Of a DNA stretch of 64,000 nucleotides, positions 8,861-18,999 are shown piece after piece (the stretch's first letter is position 1; each line of letters opens with the position of its first letter). Under the pieces are notes generated by a model, which was not told the DNA's origin, made no database searches, and saw only the letters and a list, made by a program, of their open reading frames with translations. Made by a program: the position numbers and the translations under genes. The DNA lies in NCBI GenBank assembly GCA_012840465.1, contig DULJ01000024.1, forward strand, positions 1 to 64,000, given 5' to 3'. This DNA is from Caryophanales bacterium. GTDB taxonomy: Bacteria; Bacillota; Bacilli; Bacillales; Bacillaceae_J.

Positions 8861-9952
8861 CTACTTTTCCAATAACCCAATCACTTTTTTCGCTGTTTCA
8901 TTTGCTTTTTGCTGTAGTGGAATCGCCTTTTCTTTCAATTTCTCTACTTCCTCGCTATGTTGACCCATTTGTTTTCGAAGCAACGCATACAATTGTTCAA
9001 CTGACCAATCACCATCAACATGGCCGATTAGTGGTTGATCGACTTGGTTAATAAAGGAATCAATTTTAAGATCGTAAGAGATGCCGACCATTGGTGTATA
9101 GGCAACGGCTGCAAAGATCAGGGCATGAAGTCTCATTCCAAGTAATAGTGAAGAATCCCCAATCAAGGAGACCTTTTCTTCAATACTGGCATCATCCGGA
9201 AAAATAAAAGCTGGATTTTGCATAGCAGCCATGATTTCTCGTGAAAACACATCGTCATGCTCACCATGCATTGGCAAAAATACAACATGGTGCCCACTCT
9301 CACCAGCGCAGCGGTCAAGCACCTCAACGATTTTTTCCTTGAACTCGGTAAAGCCTGAAGAAGTCCAGTCGCGAATAGCAACCGTGATAAACGGCTTCCC
9401 AGCTAGCCCTTCCTTCTCCAGCCAAGCTTGATTTAGGCCTTCTTTATACTCCATGCCCATCACCGGATCAGGAACAAGTTCAATTTCGCCGCCCAAGCCA
9501 ATTTTTCTTAATAACTCAAACGATTCCTGATCACGGACTGAAACAAAATTAGCTTTAGAAAGAGCATACCTAACCAGTTTTTGGCTCACCGTTTGGTTGA
9601 GTGGACCAATGCCTTGGGCATATACGAAAAATGGTTTTCTTGCTATCCGGTTTGCAATCATCATGATCCCTGTATAATACGGAACACTTTTCATACTGGT
9701 TTTATCTTGGAGCAAGCTGCCGCCACCGCTAATGACACCATCGGCCGAACGTACCACCTTAAATACCTCGCCTAGCTTCCAGCGATTAACGGCAGCGACG
9801 CCATATGTTTTTTTCGTATGGTCCGGATCATTCGATAAAACAGTAATTTCGATATCACTTTTCTCAGCCCGTAACGCATGAATGATCGCCTGCAAAATGG
9901 CCTCGTCACCGACATTATGAAATCCGTAGTAGCCAGATAAGACAACCTTCAT
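8861..9952 (-). CDS. csaB: Polysaccharide pyruvyl transferase CsaB
   Basis: This 363-residue protein belongs to the pyruvyl transferase family. The N-terminus SGYYGFHNVGDEAIL and the segments SGGGSLLQD, YAQGIGP and GMRLHALIFAA are typical. CsaB adds ketal-linked pyruvate to the secondary cell wall polysaccharide, which creates the ligand for SLH domains. The start is the ATG at 9952, eight bases after AGGAGAGG and one base beyond the stop of the upstream DUF5693 gene, so the two are almost certainly translationally coupled. Several SLH proteins elsewhere in the window fit this role. The identification is strong; the exact polymer is inferred. Confidence 0.93.
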   Translation of the reverse strand: MKVVLSGYYGFHNVGDEAILQAIIHALRAEKSDIEITVLSNDPDHTKKTYGVAAVNRWKLGEVFKVVRSADGVISGGGSLLQDKTSMKSVPYYTGIMMIANRIARKPFFVYAQGIGPLNQTVSQKLVRYALSKANFVSVRDQESFELLRKIGLGGEIELVPDPVMGMEYKEGLNQAWLEKEGLAGKPFITVAIRDWTSSGFTEFKEKIVEVLDRCAGESGHHVVFLPMHGEHDDVFSREIMAAMQNPAFIFPDDASIEEKVSLIGDSSLLLGMRLHALIFAAVAYTPMVGISYDLKIDSFINQVDQPLIGHVDGDWSVEQLYALLRKQMGQHSEEVEKLKEKAIPLQQKANETAKKVIGLLEK

Positions 9953-9953
9953 A

Positions 9954-11918
9954 CTACAACCTCTCCTGAATCGTCGGCCAATATTTTTTCGCAAGTCTGT
10001 ACAAGAAGATTAAAACTAACCCTAACAACGCACCAAACACAAATCCGTAAACTGTTCTTAACAGTGAAAGATAGATCGGAATATGTAAATGGGTAAATGT
10101 ATTAACTGTAGATAAAAATCCGATTGCACCACCAGCTAATAAATATTTACCGATCCGCTGTTCCCAACCTTTGCCTTGATAAATAATATACATTCCCAAA
10201 ACAAGCAGTGGGTAACCGATTAAAAACTCTTTCGTACGAGGACGAACGAATAATAAGTCCTCCAGTTTTTGACGGAACATTAATTCAGCGCCGGATACCA
10301 TTTCGGCGGCGTCATTTCCGGAGCGGACGACTAAAATCATCAATCCGGCGGCAATAACGGCAGCAATTACAAGGTAATAATTACGGACAACTGTCATTGC
10401 TAAATCTTTTACGTGATCACGGATCACATGTAAGAATGTCAATACGATAGGTAAAATGAATAACAATTTTACCCCTCTGAATTCTTCAATTTTTACAAGG
10501 AATTGGTTTCCATATAACAACGACATGACAAACCAAGCACCAATGAGTGCTAGGAAAGCCCCTTTTAAAAACTTGAGCACGATATCTTTTTTACTATTAA
10601 TATATTCGCCGGAAATGGCTGCCCATGTTGCCGCCACGATCGAAACCACTAAAGACGCGGCTTGTAAAAACATTGTTGCACCGGTCACTATATAACCTGC
10701 AGCAACTACCAGCATTCCCACAAACGTTGCTAATGCCACTTTTTCAGAAACCATTAAGGCGGCAAGTCCGACAAACGCTGCGACACCGATCAGTCCGGCA
10801 ATTGTCATCCATTTTGAAGCATGTAAAATATCATAGGATTGAGCGATTCCAGGTTGGTGCTTATGCGCCATCTGGCTTGTAATTGCTTCCAGTTCGGAAA
10901 CTGCTACTTCAAACGATTGTTCAGCAGTAATCGTTTCTTCCTCTAATTTTTTAAGATCAGCAATGTGGACATACAATCCGCGAATGTTACGTTCTTTTAC
11001 AGCACGGGTTGCACGATCTGCGTAGCCGCCCCTTCCATCGAAAAAGTCGAGACTGTGAAGGCGAACGATTTTATTTTCAAATTGTTTTGCGTATATGTTG
11101 AGTCCATCCTGCTTTGTGAATTCAATCGGCATCAAGACGAAGCCTTCATTAAAAAGCCTTAATGCATATTGCTCCGCATCCTCCGTTTTTAAATCTTTAT
11201 GTGGTGTTACCCCAAGCATTGTATTGCCAGTAAAAATAATTTTGTGACCGCCCAACTTGTCTTGGAGCTGTTTCATTTGATCTAATACATAGTCATTGTC
11301 TGCATTAATATTATTGCCGATTCTGAAAACCGGCTCAAAACCATAGGAAGCAAATTCAGTCATTAAATTCTCGTCAAAACCAATGGGTCTTGTTAAAATT
11401 GGATTCGCTATCGCACCCATTCCACGGGTAAGCTCCTCTTTGCTTATCCCTTTTATAAAATAAATCGATTCACCTTTTAAAATTGGCAGATCCGTTACTT
11501 TATTAATGCGATCTCCAAATGATTTTACGATCGCATTTTCCCAGCGGTCATCTAAATCATTACGAAGCAACACATACAAACCATTCTCTTTTGAATACAA
11601 AAGATTTTCTCTTGTATTTTCATCTTCGTTTTGGAGCATACTGAACAGGTCGCTCTTGGTCAGCGTCATCACAAGACCTTGTTTCACAAGATCTTGAATA
11701 CCCATTGGTTCAAAAGAAATTCCACGAACTCCATTATCGTATAACGTTTTTACAATTGTCTCCTTATCAAGTCCACGAATGGCTAACTCACGAATTTCTT
11801 CATAGGGGACAATCATTTCATATGTATCATTATTCCATTCAATTTTGGCACGATTATAAATAAGCGGTGCTGTTAACAATATCGATATTGCGACGATGGC
11901 CATTAATACTTTTTTCAA
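9954..11918 (-). CDS. DUF5693 family membrane protein
   Basis: This is a 654-residue membrane protein. It begins with a membrane anchor (about 5-22), followed by a soluble extracytoplasmic region (about 30-365) that looks alpha/beta and barrel-like (VRGISFEPMG, GLYVHIADLKKLEEE). The second half (about 370-645) has roughly eight or nine transmembrane helices. I recognise it as the DUF5693 family, usually found directly upstream of csaB in S-layer-forming Firmicutes. No catalytic motif is evident. Its coupling to csaB (one-base gap) suggests a role in presenting or modifying the pyruvylated polymer, but that is inference. Confidence 0.8.
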   Translation of the reverse strand: MKKVLMAIVAISILLTAPLIYNRAKIEWNNDTYEMIVPYEEIRELAIRGLDKETIVKTLYDNGVRGISFEPMGIQDLVKQGLVMTLTKSDLFSMLQNEDENTRENLLYSKENGLYVLLRNDLDDRWENAIVKSFGDRINKVTDLPILKGESIYFIKGISKEELTRGMGAIANPILTRPIGFDENLMTEFASYGFEPVFRIGNNINADNDYVLDQMKQLQDKLGGHKIIFTGNTMLGVTPHKDLKTEDAEQYALRLFNEGFVLMPIEFTKQDGLNIYAKQFENKIVRLHSLDFFDGRGGYADRATRAVKERNIRGLYVHIADLKKLEEETITAEQSFEVAVSELEAITSQMAHKHQPGIAQSYDILHASKWMTIAGLIGVAAFVGLAALMVSEKVALATFVGMLVVAAGYIVTGATMFLQAASLVVSIVAATWAAISGEYINSKKDIVLKFLKGAFLALIGAWFVMSLLYGNQFLVKIEEFRGVKLLFILPIVLTFLHVIRDHVKDLAMTVVRNYYLVIAAVIAAGLMILVVRSGNDAAEMVSGAELMFRQKLEDLLFVRPRTKEFLIGYPLLVLGMYIIYQGKGWEQRIGKYLLAGGAIGFLSTVNTFTHLHIPIYLSLLRTVYGFVFGALLGLVLIFLYRLAKKYWPTIQERL

Positions 11919-12011
11919 AAGTTCTACATCCCTTCGGTGAAGTTTTTGCTGTTTGAGCCCTGAGGGCCTTGGTTGGGATACCGGTCTGACCCTCTGCTCA
12001 TTTTTTCCTAA

Positions 12012-12043
12012 CTAAAAGGGAAAGCTGAAGCCAGCTCTCCCCC
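12012..12043 (-). terminator. Probable terminator of tagO
   Basis: A hairpin GGGAGAGCTG/CAGCTTTCCC with loop GCTT, read on the minus strand, is followed by TTTTAG. It lies about 50 bp beyond the tagO stop. Confidence 0.65.
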
Positions 12044-12090
12044 ATTATCCCGTTTTTACTTATGCCCCGATTGGAAATTCCGCTCCAAAC

Positions 12091-13167
12091 TTAGGCTGAT
12101 CTTCTACTGCTTGCAGTAATCTTTCTAAAAAGTTTATGAACTGGACGGTAGTTTTCAGAAACTAATCCAACTCGTTCCGCCACTAACTGAGTCACCAATA
12201 ACACAGTCGCAATAATTAATGTTGCTCCCCATAATGTTGAGTTTGAAAGCATGACAGCTGCGATTGCAAAGAATGCACTCATTGCATAGATGATTAAAAC
12301 CGTTTGACGGTGTGAAAAGCCTAATCGTAATAAACAATGATGCAAGTGTGATTTATCTGGTGCAGATAATGGCTTTTTGTTTACGATTCGGCGAATAATT
12401 GCAAACAGTGTATCAGAAATCGGTACGCCAAGAATGATGATTGGCAAAATTAATGAATAAACCGTAATGCTCTTAAATCCAAGAATTGAAAACACTGAAA
12501 TCATGAATCCTAATAAAAGTGCACCTGTGTCACCCATGAAAATTTTTGCTGGGTGGAAATTATATATTAAAAATCCTAATGTACTAGCTAATAAAATTGT
12601 ACCCATCACTACAACGAATGTATTCCCCATTACCATCGCCATTGCAGAAATCGTAATTAAAACAATTGAAGAAACACCGGCTGCCAGTCCATCTAACCCA
12701 TCAATCAAATTAATCGCATTGGTTACACCAACAATCCAAAGTAATGTGAACGGGATTGTAAAAATACCTAAATTAATCGTTGTTCCGAACGGCAGATTGA
12801 TAATTGGCACTTGAACGCCTGCATAAATAACAACTCCGGCTGCTAAAATTTGACCTAACAGCTTTACCTTTGGAGAAAGTTCAAAGCGGTCGTCAAATAC
12901 TCCAGTAATCACAATGATCGTTGCTCCAAGAAGGATCGGCCATGTTGCAATATCATCATCAAAAGGCTGAGCAATCGCAAAACCGATCACCATACTAATG
13001 AATATCGCCAATCCGCCTAAGCGTGGCATTACTTTTTGGTGTACTTTACGTTGATTTGGTTTATCAACAGCGCCGATATAAATTGCAAATTTTTTAACGA
13101 GCGGTGTTAGAGCTACTGATGCGAGAAAGCATACAATGGCTGTAATCAATAACATCATTTTTGGCAC
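12091..13167 (-). CDS. tagO: Undecaprenyl-phosphate GlcNAc-1-P transferase TagO
   Basis: This is an integral membrane glycosyl-1-phosphate transferase (MraY/WecA family) of 358 residues with about eleven transmembrane helices. Diagnostic motifs are DKPNQRKVHQKVMPRLGG, NAINLIDGLDGLAAG, the catalytic-loop motif FMGDTGALLLGF, and the histidine motif HLHHCLLRLGF. It transfers GlcNAc-1-phosphate from UDP-GlcNAc to undecaprenyl phosphate, the first lipid step for wall teichoic acids and related polymers. Its neighbours tagA, a flippase and csaB belong to the same pathway. An extended -10 element lies about 155 bp upstream, so it probably has its own promoter. Confidence 0.95.
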   Translation of the reverse strand: MPKMMLLITAIVCFLASVALTPLVKKFAIYIGAVDKPNQRKVHQKVMPRLGGLAIFISMVIGFAIAQPFDDDIATWPILLGATIIVITGVFDDRFELSPKVKLLGQILAAGVVIYAGVQVPIINLPFGTTINLGIFTIPFTLLWIVGVTNAINLIDGLDGLAAGVSSIVLITISAMAMVMGNTFVVVMGTILLASTLGFLIYNFHPAKIFMGDTGALLLGFMISVFSILGFKSITVYSLILPIIILGVPISDTLFAIIRRIVNKKPLSAPDKSHLHHCLLRLGFSHRQTVLIIYAMSAFFAIAAVMLSNSTLWGATLIIATVLLVTQLVAERVGLVSENYRPVHKLFRKITASSRRSA

Positions 13168-13319
13168 TCCCCAGACGTTTTTCGTCTAATTTTTTGCGAC
13201 CAATTTAGTTGTAATCGAACTAAAACCTAGGTTTGTCCGCAATTTTTATCTATCTTTTTATTTTTACAAAAGAATCCTTAATTCCCTAAAATTTGATTAT
13301 CTTCTAGCTTTCAAAACAA

Positions 13320-13328
13320 ATTATACCA
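13320..13328 (-). promoter_or_regulatory. Extended -10 promoter element upstream of tagO
   Basis: On the minus strand TGGTATAAT (TGn followed by TATAAT) lies in the 246-bp gap between the flippase gene and tagO. No good -35 is seen, as is usual for extended -10 promoters. The rest of the gap is AT-rich with two long T runs. Confidence 0.5.
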
Positions 13329-13413
13329 CAACCCAAATTAGTAAGAGCATTTTTTTTACGATAAAATGGTTTTTTTTAAATCAAATGCGCCTTGCGTATT
13401 TGTATAGCTTAAC

Positions 13414-14988
13414 TCAATTGTGCCGTTGTAATTTACGAATATAGCGTCCAATTACTGGAAATGCCAGCAATTCCTCGTTGCTTAGGCCTTTTCCAACTAT
13501 CACTAGTATTGCATAAACGAGCGCGCCAATTGGAACGATAACTACTAAATAGAGCATCGATTGAATTCTCGAGAAATCCGTTACGGTAAAATAAAACATA
13601 GGTGCAAAAACTACAAATCCCATTATAATACTTGCCCCTACAAATACAAGAGTTTCTTTTCGCCAAATGTTGTACTTTGTCGTTTGAAAAATAAACGAAA
13701 TATTTACGACCGTTAATAGAATGTAAATTAACAGGGTCGCATAGGCTGCTCCCATAATTCCCGTTTGGGCCACAAAGATAAGATTGAAAATGCCTTTTAA
13801 AACAGCGCCAATGACGATAATCCAGGCAGCAAGCTTTGAGCGGTTTAGGCCCTGTAAAATACCTGTCGTTAAAATCGTTAGCGATGAAAAAACGGAACTG
13901 AAGTTAATGATGGCGATCACATCACTGCCTTGAAAGTCCGTGAAAAGCGCACGATTGACTGGCATTGTTAAAGCTAGGAGCCCGATTGCAGCCGGCCATG
14001 ACACTAGATGGGCATATTTAAGGGATCTTACTATATAATTATTCGCAAGCTCAACCTCATTTTGGGCCATCGCTTTTGTAATTGTCGGAATTAATGGCAA
14101 AATAACTGCACTCGAAAACACGGACGCAATTCCCACCAATGATACACCCCTGCGATAAAGCCCTAATTGTTGTTGAACCTCTTCCGTATGGATTCCCGCC
14201 CATGTTAGGCTATGCGGAATCGTAACAGAATCGACAAGATTAAGTAGCGCCATCGTCAGGGTGCCAATGGCTATTGGAATTGAAAGCGTTAAAATCCGCT
14301 TCGCCCACTGCCTGAATATATTCATCGAAAAAGATTTCATTCCAACAGGGCGAGCCTTGAACTTGGTGTAGAGTGTACGTAAATAAATAAGTGAGAACAG
14401 GGCACCAACCGCCGAACCAACCATTACACCACCGGCAATGATCTCATTCGACTCTCCTTTTTTTACTAAAAAATAAGCAATACTAAGGATGAGGATGACT
14501 CGTACAAATTGTTCGATTACCTGTGAAACCGCAGTCGGCTTCATATCTTCAAAGCCTTGGAAAAAACCGCGATATACCGCCATATAAGGGGCGACCAAAA
14601 GCGTAAAAGATACAATAATGACCGCCGGTCTCGTAAATTCCCCGCCGAGGAGAATTGAAATTGGCTTTGAAAAGACAAACATAATCGTGAAGCTCACGAC
14701 TCCGAAAATAAGCGCTAGTACACTTGCCGAATGAAAAATATCACCGATCTCATGCTCCCGCTTTGCTCCACGCGCTTCAGAAATCAACTTTGAAATTGCA
14801 ATCGGGATTCCCGCCACCGATAAAATCAACGCAATCATATAAACCGGATAAACAAGTCCAAAAATCCCAAGCACCTTGTCACCGGCAATATTTTGTAACG
14901 GGATTTGAAATATACTCCCTATAAATTTTGAAATAATCGTTGCTGCTGTAATAATCAGTGTTCCTTTTAAAAATGAAGATTGGGCCAT
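13414..14988 (-). CDS. MATE/MOP-type lipid-linked polysaccharide flippase
   Basis: This 524-residue membrane protein has about fourteen transmembrane helices and fits the MurJ/SpoVB/YtgP branch of the MOP superfamily (start MAQSSFLKGTLIITAATIISKFIGSI without long soluble domains; internal GGVMVGSAVGALFSLIYL). Such proteins flip undecaprenyl-linked intermediates such as lipid II or wall polymers across the membrane. The start follows TAGGAGC. It lies 82 bp downstream of tagA and upstream of tagO on the same strand, so export of the wall polymer is the likeliest job, but a lipid II role cannot be excluded from sequence alone. Confidence 0.85.
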   Translation of the reverse strand: MAQSSFLKGTLIITAATIISKFIGSIFQIPLQNIAGDKVLGIFGLVYPVYMIALILSVAGIPIAISKLISEARGAKREHEIGDIFHSASVLALIFGVVSFTIMFVFSKPISILLGGEFTRPAVIIVSFTLLVAPYMAVYRGFFQGFEDMKPTAVSQVIEQFVRVILILSIAYFLVKKGESNEIIAGGVMVGSAVGALFSLIYLRTLYTKFKARPVGMKSFSMNIFRQWAKRILTLSIPIAIGTLTMALLNLVDSVTIPHSLTWAGIHTEEVQQQLGLYRRGVSLVGIASVFSSAVILPLIPTITKAMAQNEVELANNYIVRSLKYAHLVSWPAAIGLLALTMPVNRALFTDFQGSDVIAIINFSSVFSSLTILTTGILQGLNRSKLAAWIIVIGAVLKGIFNLIFVAQTGIMGAAYATLLIYILLTVVNISFIFQTTKYNIWRKETLVFVGASIIMGFVVFAPMFYFTVTDFSRIQSMLYLVVIVPIGALVYAILVIVGKGLSNEELLAFPVIGRYIRKLQRHN

Positions 14989-15016
14989 GCTTTAAGCTCC
15001 TACTTGATAGATTTTC

Positions 15017-15034
15017 CGGGACAAAGCGTCCTGG
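15017..15034. repeat. GGGAC-family repeat, degenerate copy
   Basis: Here CCGGGACAAAGCGTCCTGG forms a short hairpin, followed by GGTGGTGGGACACGG. It resembles the GGGACAGAGTTCCCG elements elsewhere but is the weakest match. It lies between tagA and the flippase gene. Confidence 0.4.
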
Positions 15035-15070
15035 TGGTGGGACACGGCCACCCCATACATGCTTGTTCGA

Positions 15071-15820
15071 CTAGTTCCTGCCAGTTATTCTTTGTCCCAC
15101 TACTTTAAGGGCGAAGTGCGGTAAAGCAAGCATGCGGCGCCACCTTGAAGGTTGCTTCAGTAAACGGTAACACCACTCTAAATTTAATTTTTGCCAAAAC
15201 TCTGGTGCACGTTTTACTGTTCCAGCTACAACGTCGAACGAACCGCCAACTCCGATAAACACGCCTTTTTCAACTTGGTCGATATGTTCAGCAATCCACT
15301 TTTCCTGCCTTGGCATTCCTAATGCAACCAAAATCAGGTCCGGCTGGGTTTCTTTTATCTCATTAATAATCGCTGGATCCTCCCATTTAAAAAAGCCGTG
15401 ATGGTAGCCAGCAATCTGCAAATCAGGATATTCAATTTTAATCGTTTGTACTGCTTTTTCAATCGTTTCTTCCTGCGCTCCGAGCATGTACAGCTTTAAT
15501 TTTCGTTCATTTAATACTGCTAATAAATGGCGCATCAAATCATAACCCGCCACCCGCTCTGGCAGCGGCTTGCCTAATATTTGTGCACCTTTTACAACCC
15601 CAATTCCGTCCGCAGTCACATAATCAGCTTTCTCAACATATTTTTTGTACGTCGGATCTTCCAAAGCCTTCATAACAATTTCCGGATTAGCTGTCACCAC
15701 AAATCCCGTTTGGCCGCTCTGCATGCGCTCTTTCAAGCGCTCTACCATGTCCTTCATAGTTGTATTGATAAAATTCACACCTAAGATAGAGACGAATTTA
15801 TCCTCCATTTGTTTCACCAA
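15071..15820 (-). CDS. tagA: WecG/TagA/CpsF family glycosyltransferase
   Basis: This is a 249-residue GT26 family enzyme. Signatures include VVTANPEIVMKALEDP, ADGIGVV, LYMLGAQEETIEKA, LVALGMPRQEKWI and GVGGSFDVVAG. In B. subtilis TagA adds ManNAc to the TagO lipid product to form the linkage unit of wall teichoic acid. Here, with csaB nearby, it may act in the secondary wall polymer instead. The start is uncertain: the longest frame begins with TTG at 15820 and an ATG at 15808 is equally plausible, with no clear ribosome binding site for either. It is the first gene of the tagA-flippase pair. Confidence 0.88.
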   Translation of the reverse strand: MVKQMEDKFVSILGVNFINTTMKDMVERLKERMQSGQTGFVVTANPEIVMKALEDPTYKKYVEKADYVTADGIGVVKGAQILGKPLPERVAGYDLMRHLLAVLNERKLKLYMLGAQEETIEKAVQTIKIEYPDLQIAGYHHGFFKWEDPAIINEIKETQPDLILVALGMPRQEKWIAEHIDQVEKGVFIGVGGSFDVVAGTVKRAPEFWQKLNLEWCYRLLKQPSRWRRMLALPHFALKVVGQRITGRN

Positions 15821-15961
15821 CTTGTATAATTTTGTGAAAAGAACAACGTTTCGAGTTAATTCTACAATGAACTATAACAAAATCAGGGGTAAAAAGAAAT
15901 CATTTAGTAGCGGTTGTGCGAAACTCCAATGTGGTTGGTGTTAACTAACTAATTTATAAAA

Positions 15962-15998
15962 GTAAAAATCCCTCCACAAAACCAGTTCGCGGAGGGAT
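15962..15998 (-). terminator. Terminator of the SLH glycosidase gene
   Basis: On the minus strand ATCCCTCC pairs with GGAGGGAT (arms at 15968-15975 and 15991-15998) and is followed by TTTTTAC. It lies 18 bp beyond the stop at 16016. Confidence 0.85.
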
Positions 15999-16015
15999 CT
16001 TCATCCTAACCATTT

Positions 16016-18877
16016 TTACTCTTTATTCGCATCCATCTTGATAACACGTTCCATAAAGGATGAGAATTCTGCGCGTGTTGTTGGCTTGGATGGTTTGAAG
16101 CTGCCATCTTCGTAGCCGCCTGTCACGTTATTTGCCGCAAGGATGGCGATATCTTTTGCAGCCCAATGGCTTGCATTTACATCTGTAAATGTTTTGTTTG
16201 TTTCGCCTTGCAATTTGTAGGCTCGGTTTAGGATTACCGCCATTTCAGCTCTTGTAAGTGGCGCATCTGGTGCGAATTTGCCGCCTGGTTGGCCGTTGAT
16301 GATGCCTGCTTCAGATACAGCTTTGATTGCGTTGTACGCATAATGTGTATTTTTTACATCATTAAACGGGAATGCCTTATCTTTTGAATCTGTTAATTTA
16401 AACTCACGGGCAATCATCGCCGCTGCCATTGCTCTTGTGATCTCGGCATTTGGTCTGAATGTGTTGTCCTCGTATCCTTTGATAATACCTCTATTGCTTA
16501 AAAACTCAATCGACCCGTATGCCCAATATTTGTTTGTAATGTCTTTAAAAGCAACACCTGATGTTGGCGCTTGACCAGAGCCTGAGCCGTTGCCAGTTCC
16601 ATTACTATTTCCATTACCTGCACTTGGATTTCCTTGTAGTGCAGGATGATTGTTTACGTAAGCAGATTGTAAGCCATCAAAGAAGATTGCACCTTTGTTT
16701 TGCTTTTCCTTTACAGCTTCCGCCACATAAATGCGGTCGAACTTCAATGGAAGCGTTAAGTTTGCCGGAACCACGGCACGTACATATTTCCAGCCTGTCC
16801 ATGTTAATCCGTGTTCTTCTGTAAAATTAATCGTATGCTGCTTGCCAGTTCCATCGATGATGTTGGCACGTAGCCAATGACCTGCTCCATCCCCTTTTAC
16901 CCAAAGACCTAATTCTTTTGGATAACCCTTCAAATCGATTGGTGTTTTTGCTGCAGCATAGGCTACTTTAATGCCTTCTTCAGCAGTTGTGAAATCATAA
17001 GCAAGTTTTAAAGAGTTTTGACCTTCTTGAACATTGCCGTTACCTGTTGCAAGTTCAACTGTTGCATTTGCTTTCGCTTGATCGGCTGACCATTTTGCCA
17101 AAGATTCAAAGCCATCGATCATTACTGGGTCAACACCGACTTTTACAGGAATCGATGCTGTTACATTTTCGAATTGTGCAATGATGTTACCTGCCGCTTT
17201 TTCCCCACCTGCAATAAATTTACCGTCAGGTGTGATACTTCCGATGTTTCCGTCAACTGACCATTTAATAACGGATTTGTCAAAAATAATCGGCTCGCCG
17301 CCATTGTAAATCGCATTCGCTGATAATTGAATCGATTCGTTTGTTCCAATCACGACTGATTTTGGTTGAATTTCAATTTTATCAAGCTTGTCCACGACAG
17401 TTACAGGCACTTCGCCAGTGGCATCGTTGTATCTAGCCATTATTTTTCCAGAGCCTGCATTTTCAGCTGTGAAAGTTAAACCACTAGTCGAACCGACGTT
17501 TCCGTCAACTGATAAAGTGATGTCATTAGCATTTACTTGAACCAGGTTCATATATTGGTCAAGCGCATATTTATAGTCTAGTTGAACCTTTGTTCCTTTT
17601 AAAATTTTCCCATCAGGTTTTGTAAGTTTCAAAGTTTCAGGGTCGCTGATTGGTGCTGTACTAATAACTTGAAGAACAGAGGAAACCTTGCGTTCCACGC
17701 CTTCTGATGGACTGTTCACTAGTTTTGGTTGAGCTGTACCCAGCCCACGGACAGCTATCGCTGTTGAGCCGCCGCCATCAAGATTGATAGCATTATAGGC
17801 TCCAATTGAAATTAAATAGTTTGCAAATTCGCGGAGAGTCGCGCCGTTACTATAGCCATTTTGTCTACCGTCGACGGTTACTAAATAAACCTGGTCACCA
17901 GCTTGGTTTGTAGTTATCGCTGTACGTGGGTGACGGCTTTTTGCAAAAGAATCGTTTTCATCCATTGAAATCGATACTTGTCCATTTTTCACAAGTTGCG
18001 GACCTGTGCCGATCACGTATGCGGCATCCTGCCAAACAGCGCCTAAAGATAGGCTAAGGTCAACCATGTCTCCGACTTGGACGTTGTTTAGCTTCTCACT
18101 CCACTCTTGACCATGGGCAGAAATTACAAATCCGTTCGAAGGGATGGCGGCATTTCCGCCTTCTCCGAATCTAGTAACCTTTGAAACGGTTCCAGTCATC
18201 GTTTGGCCAATGATTTGGCTTGATGGGGATGGTGTCACCTCTGAAATGACAATCTCTGTGCCCCATTCATTCGTGCCTGTTGTTTGTCTTGGAGATTGGT
18301 AGAGATGGATCGCTTTCTCTCCACGAGTGCCATTGAAATTATTTAAATTTAAAGTCTGACCACCAATCGTTGTGATCATTTCAATTTTATAGCGATCAAT
18401 CACTGCTTTGCCGTTGCCGTTAATTCCGAAGGCAATCGGTTCGTTTGTCGGGCTTTTTGAAGTTTTCGTACCGGCAATACCGATATTAATTAACTTATTG
18501 TCTTTTGCAATTAAATTTACCGGCATTTTTCCAGCCATATCGAAAAATCCTGCGTTTGCCGCCCCTATTACAAAATGTCCTTCATAGTGGTTTTGAAGGG
18601 CACGGTTCGATACTGTTGATACTGCCGTTAGCGGCTCAGGCAGACTTACCTCAAGCGCTGTGTACGGATCATTCAAATTAATATTTAATAGATTGACGGC
18701 ACGGTTGTAGCTGCCATTATATTGTTGCTTCGTGTAGGTTACTCCTGATGAAACTTGTGTACTTTCGTCGCTAAGCAACGTTCCAAAGGATGCAAAGGCG
18801 GAAGCGCCAAAGCTTTGGAAGACTAATAAAAGCGTCAATAAAATTGTAGTAATCTTGGTGCGTTTCATACGTATCAT
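16016..18877 (-). CDS. SLH-anchored phosphodiester glycosidase
   Basis: This is a 953-residue surface protein. After a signal peptide (about 1-30) it carries a phosphodiester glycosidase (NAGPA/DUF2233) domain at about 85-410, with AANAGFFDM, VTVDGRQNGYSNGAT and NLDGGGSTAIAVRG. Bacterial Ig-like segments (about 420-590) and a beta-rich, possibly carbohydrate-binding region (about 595-765) follow. A Gly/Asn/Ser linker then leads to three SLH repeats at the C-terminus (ITRAMAAAMIAREF, LTRAEMAVILNRAY, TTRAEFSSFMERVI). The SLH repeats should bind the CsaB-pyruvylated polymer. The substrate is unknown; wall phosphodiesters are a natural guess. The start at 18877 fits the upstream GGGAGAGA. It has its own terminator. 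Confidence 0.9.
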   Translation of the reverse strand: MIRMKRTKITTILLTLLLVFQSFGASAFASFGTLLSDESTQVSSGVTYTKQQYNGSYNRAVNLLNINLNDPYTALEVSLPEPLTAVSTVSNRALQNHYEGHFVIGAANAGFFDMAGKMPVNLIAKDNKLINIGIAGTKTSKSPTNEPIAFGINGNGKAVIDRYKIEMITTIGGQTLNLNNFNGTRGEKAIHLYQSPRQTTGTNEWGTEIVISEVTPSPSSQIIGQTMTGTVSKVTRFGEGGNAAIPSNGFVISAHGQEWSEKLNNVQVGDMVDLSLSLGAVWQDAAYVIGTGPQLVKNGQVSISMDENDSFAKSRHPRTAITTNQAGDQVYLVTVDGRQNGYSNGATLREFANYLISIGAYNAINLDGGGSTAIAVRGLGTAQPKLVNSPSEGVERKVSSVLQVISTAPISDPETLKLTKPDGKILKGTKVQLDYKYALDQYMNLVQVNANDITLSVDGNVGSTSGLTFTAENAGSGKIMARYNDATGEVPVTVVDKLDKIEIQPKSVVIGTNESIQLSANAIYNGGEPIIFDKSVIKWSVDGNIGSITPDGKFIAGGEKAAGNIIAQFENVTASIPVKVGVDPVMIDGFESLAKWSADQAKANATVELATGNGNVQEGQNSLKLAYDFTTAEEGIKVAYAAAKTPIDLKGYPKELGLWVKGDGAGHWLRANIIDGTGKQHTINFTEEHGLTWTGWKYVRAVVPANLTLPLKFDRIYVAEAVKEKQNKGAIFFDGLQSAYVNNHPALQGNPSAGNGNSNGTGNGSGSGQAPTSGVAFKDITNKYWAYGSIEFLSNRGIIKGYEDNTFRPNAEITRAMAAAMIAREFKLTDSKDKAFPFNDVKNTHYAYNAIKAVSEAGIINGQPGGKFAPDAPLTRAEMAVILNRAYKLQGETNKTFTDVNASHWAAKDIAILAANNVTGGYEDGSFKPSKPTTRAEFSSFMERVIKMDANKE

Positions 18878-18895
18878 TCACGATCTCTCCCTTTT

Positions 18896-18985
18896 GGGAC
18901 ACAGGGTCGGGTGCCGTGTCCCGTTTTGTTTCTTTTTGCTGGGTGGTGCCGGGCGAACCGCGGGGTTGAGGTCTCTGCCCCACAT
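18896..18985. repeat. GGGAC-family repeat
   Basis: GGGACAC (18896-18902) pairs with GTGTCCC (18916-18922), and a GC-rich tail ending in TGCCCCACATTC follows. It lies between the YdcF gene and the SLH glycosidase gene and resembles the larger element at 24777-24970. Confidence 0.6.
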
Positions 18986-18999
18986 TCAACCCTAGTACT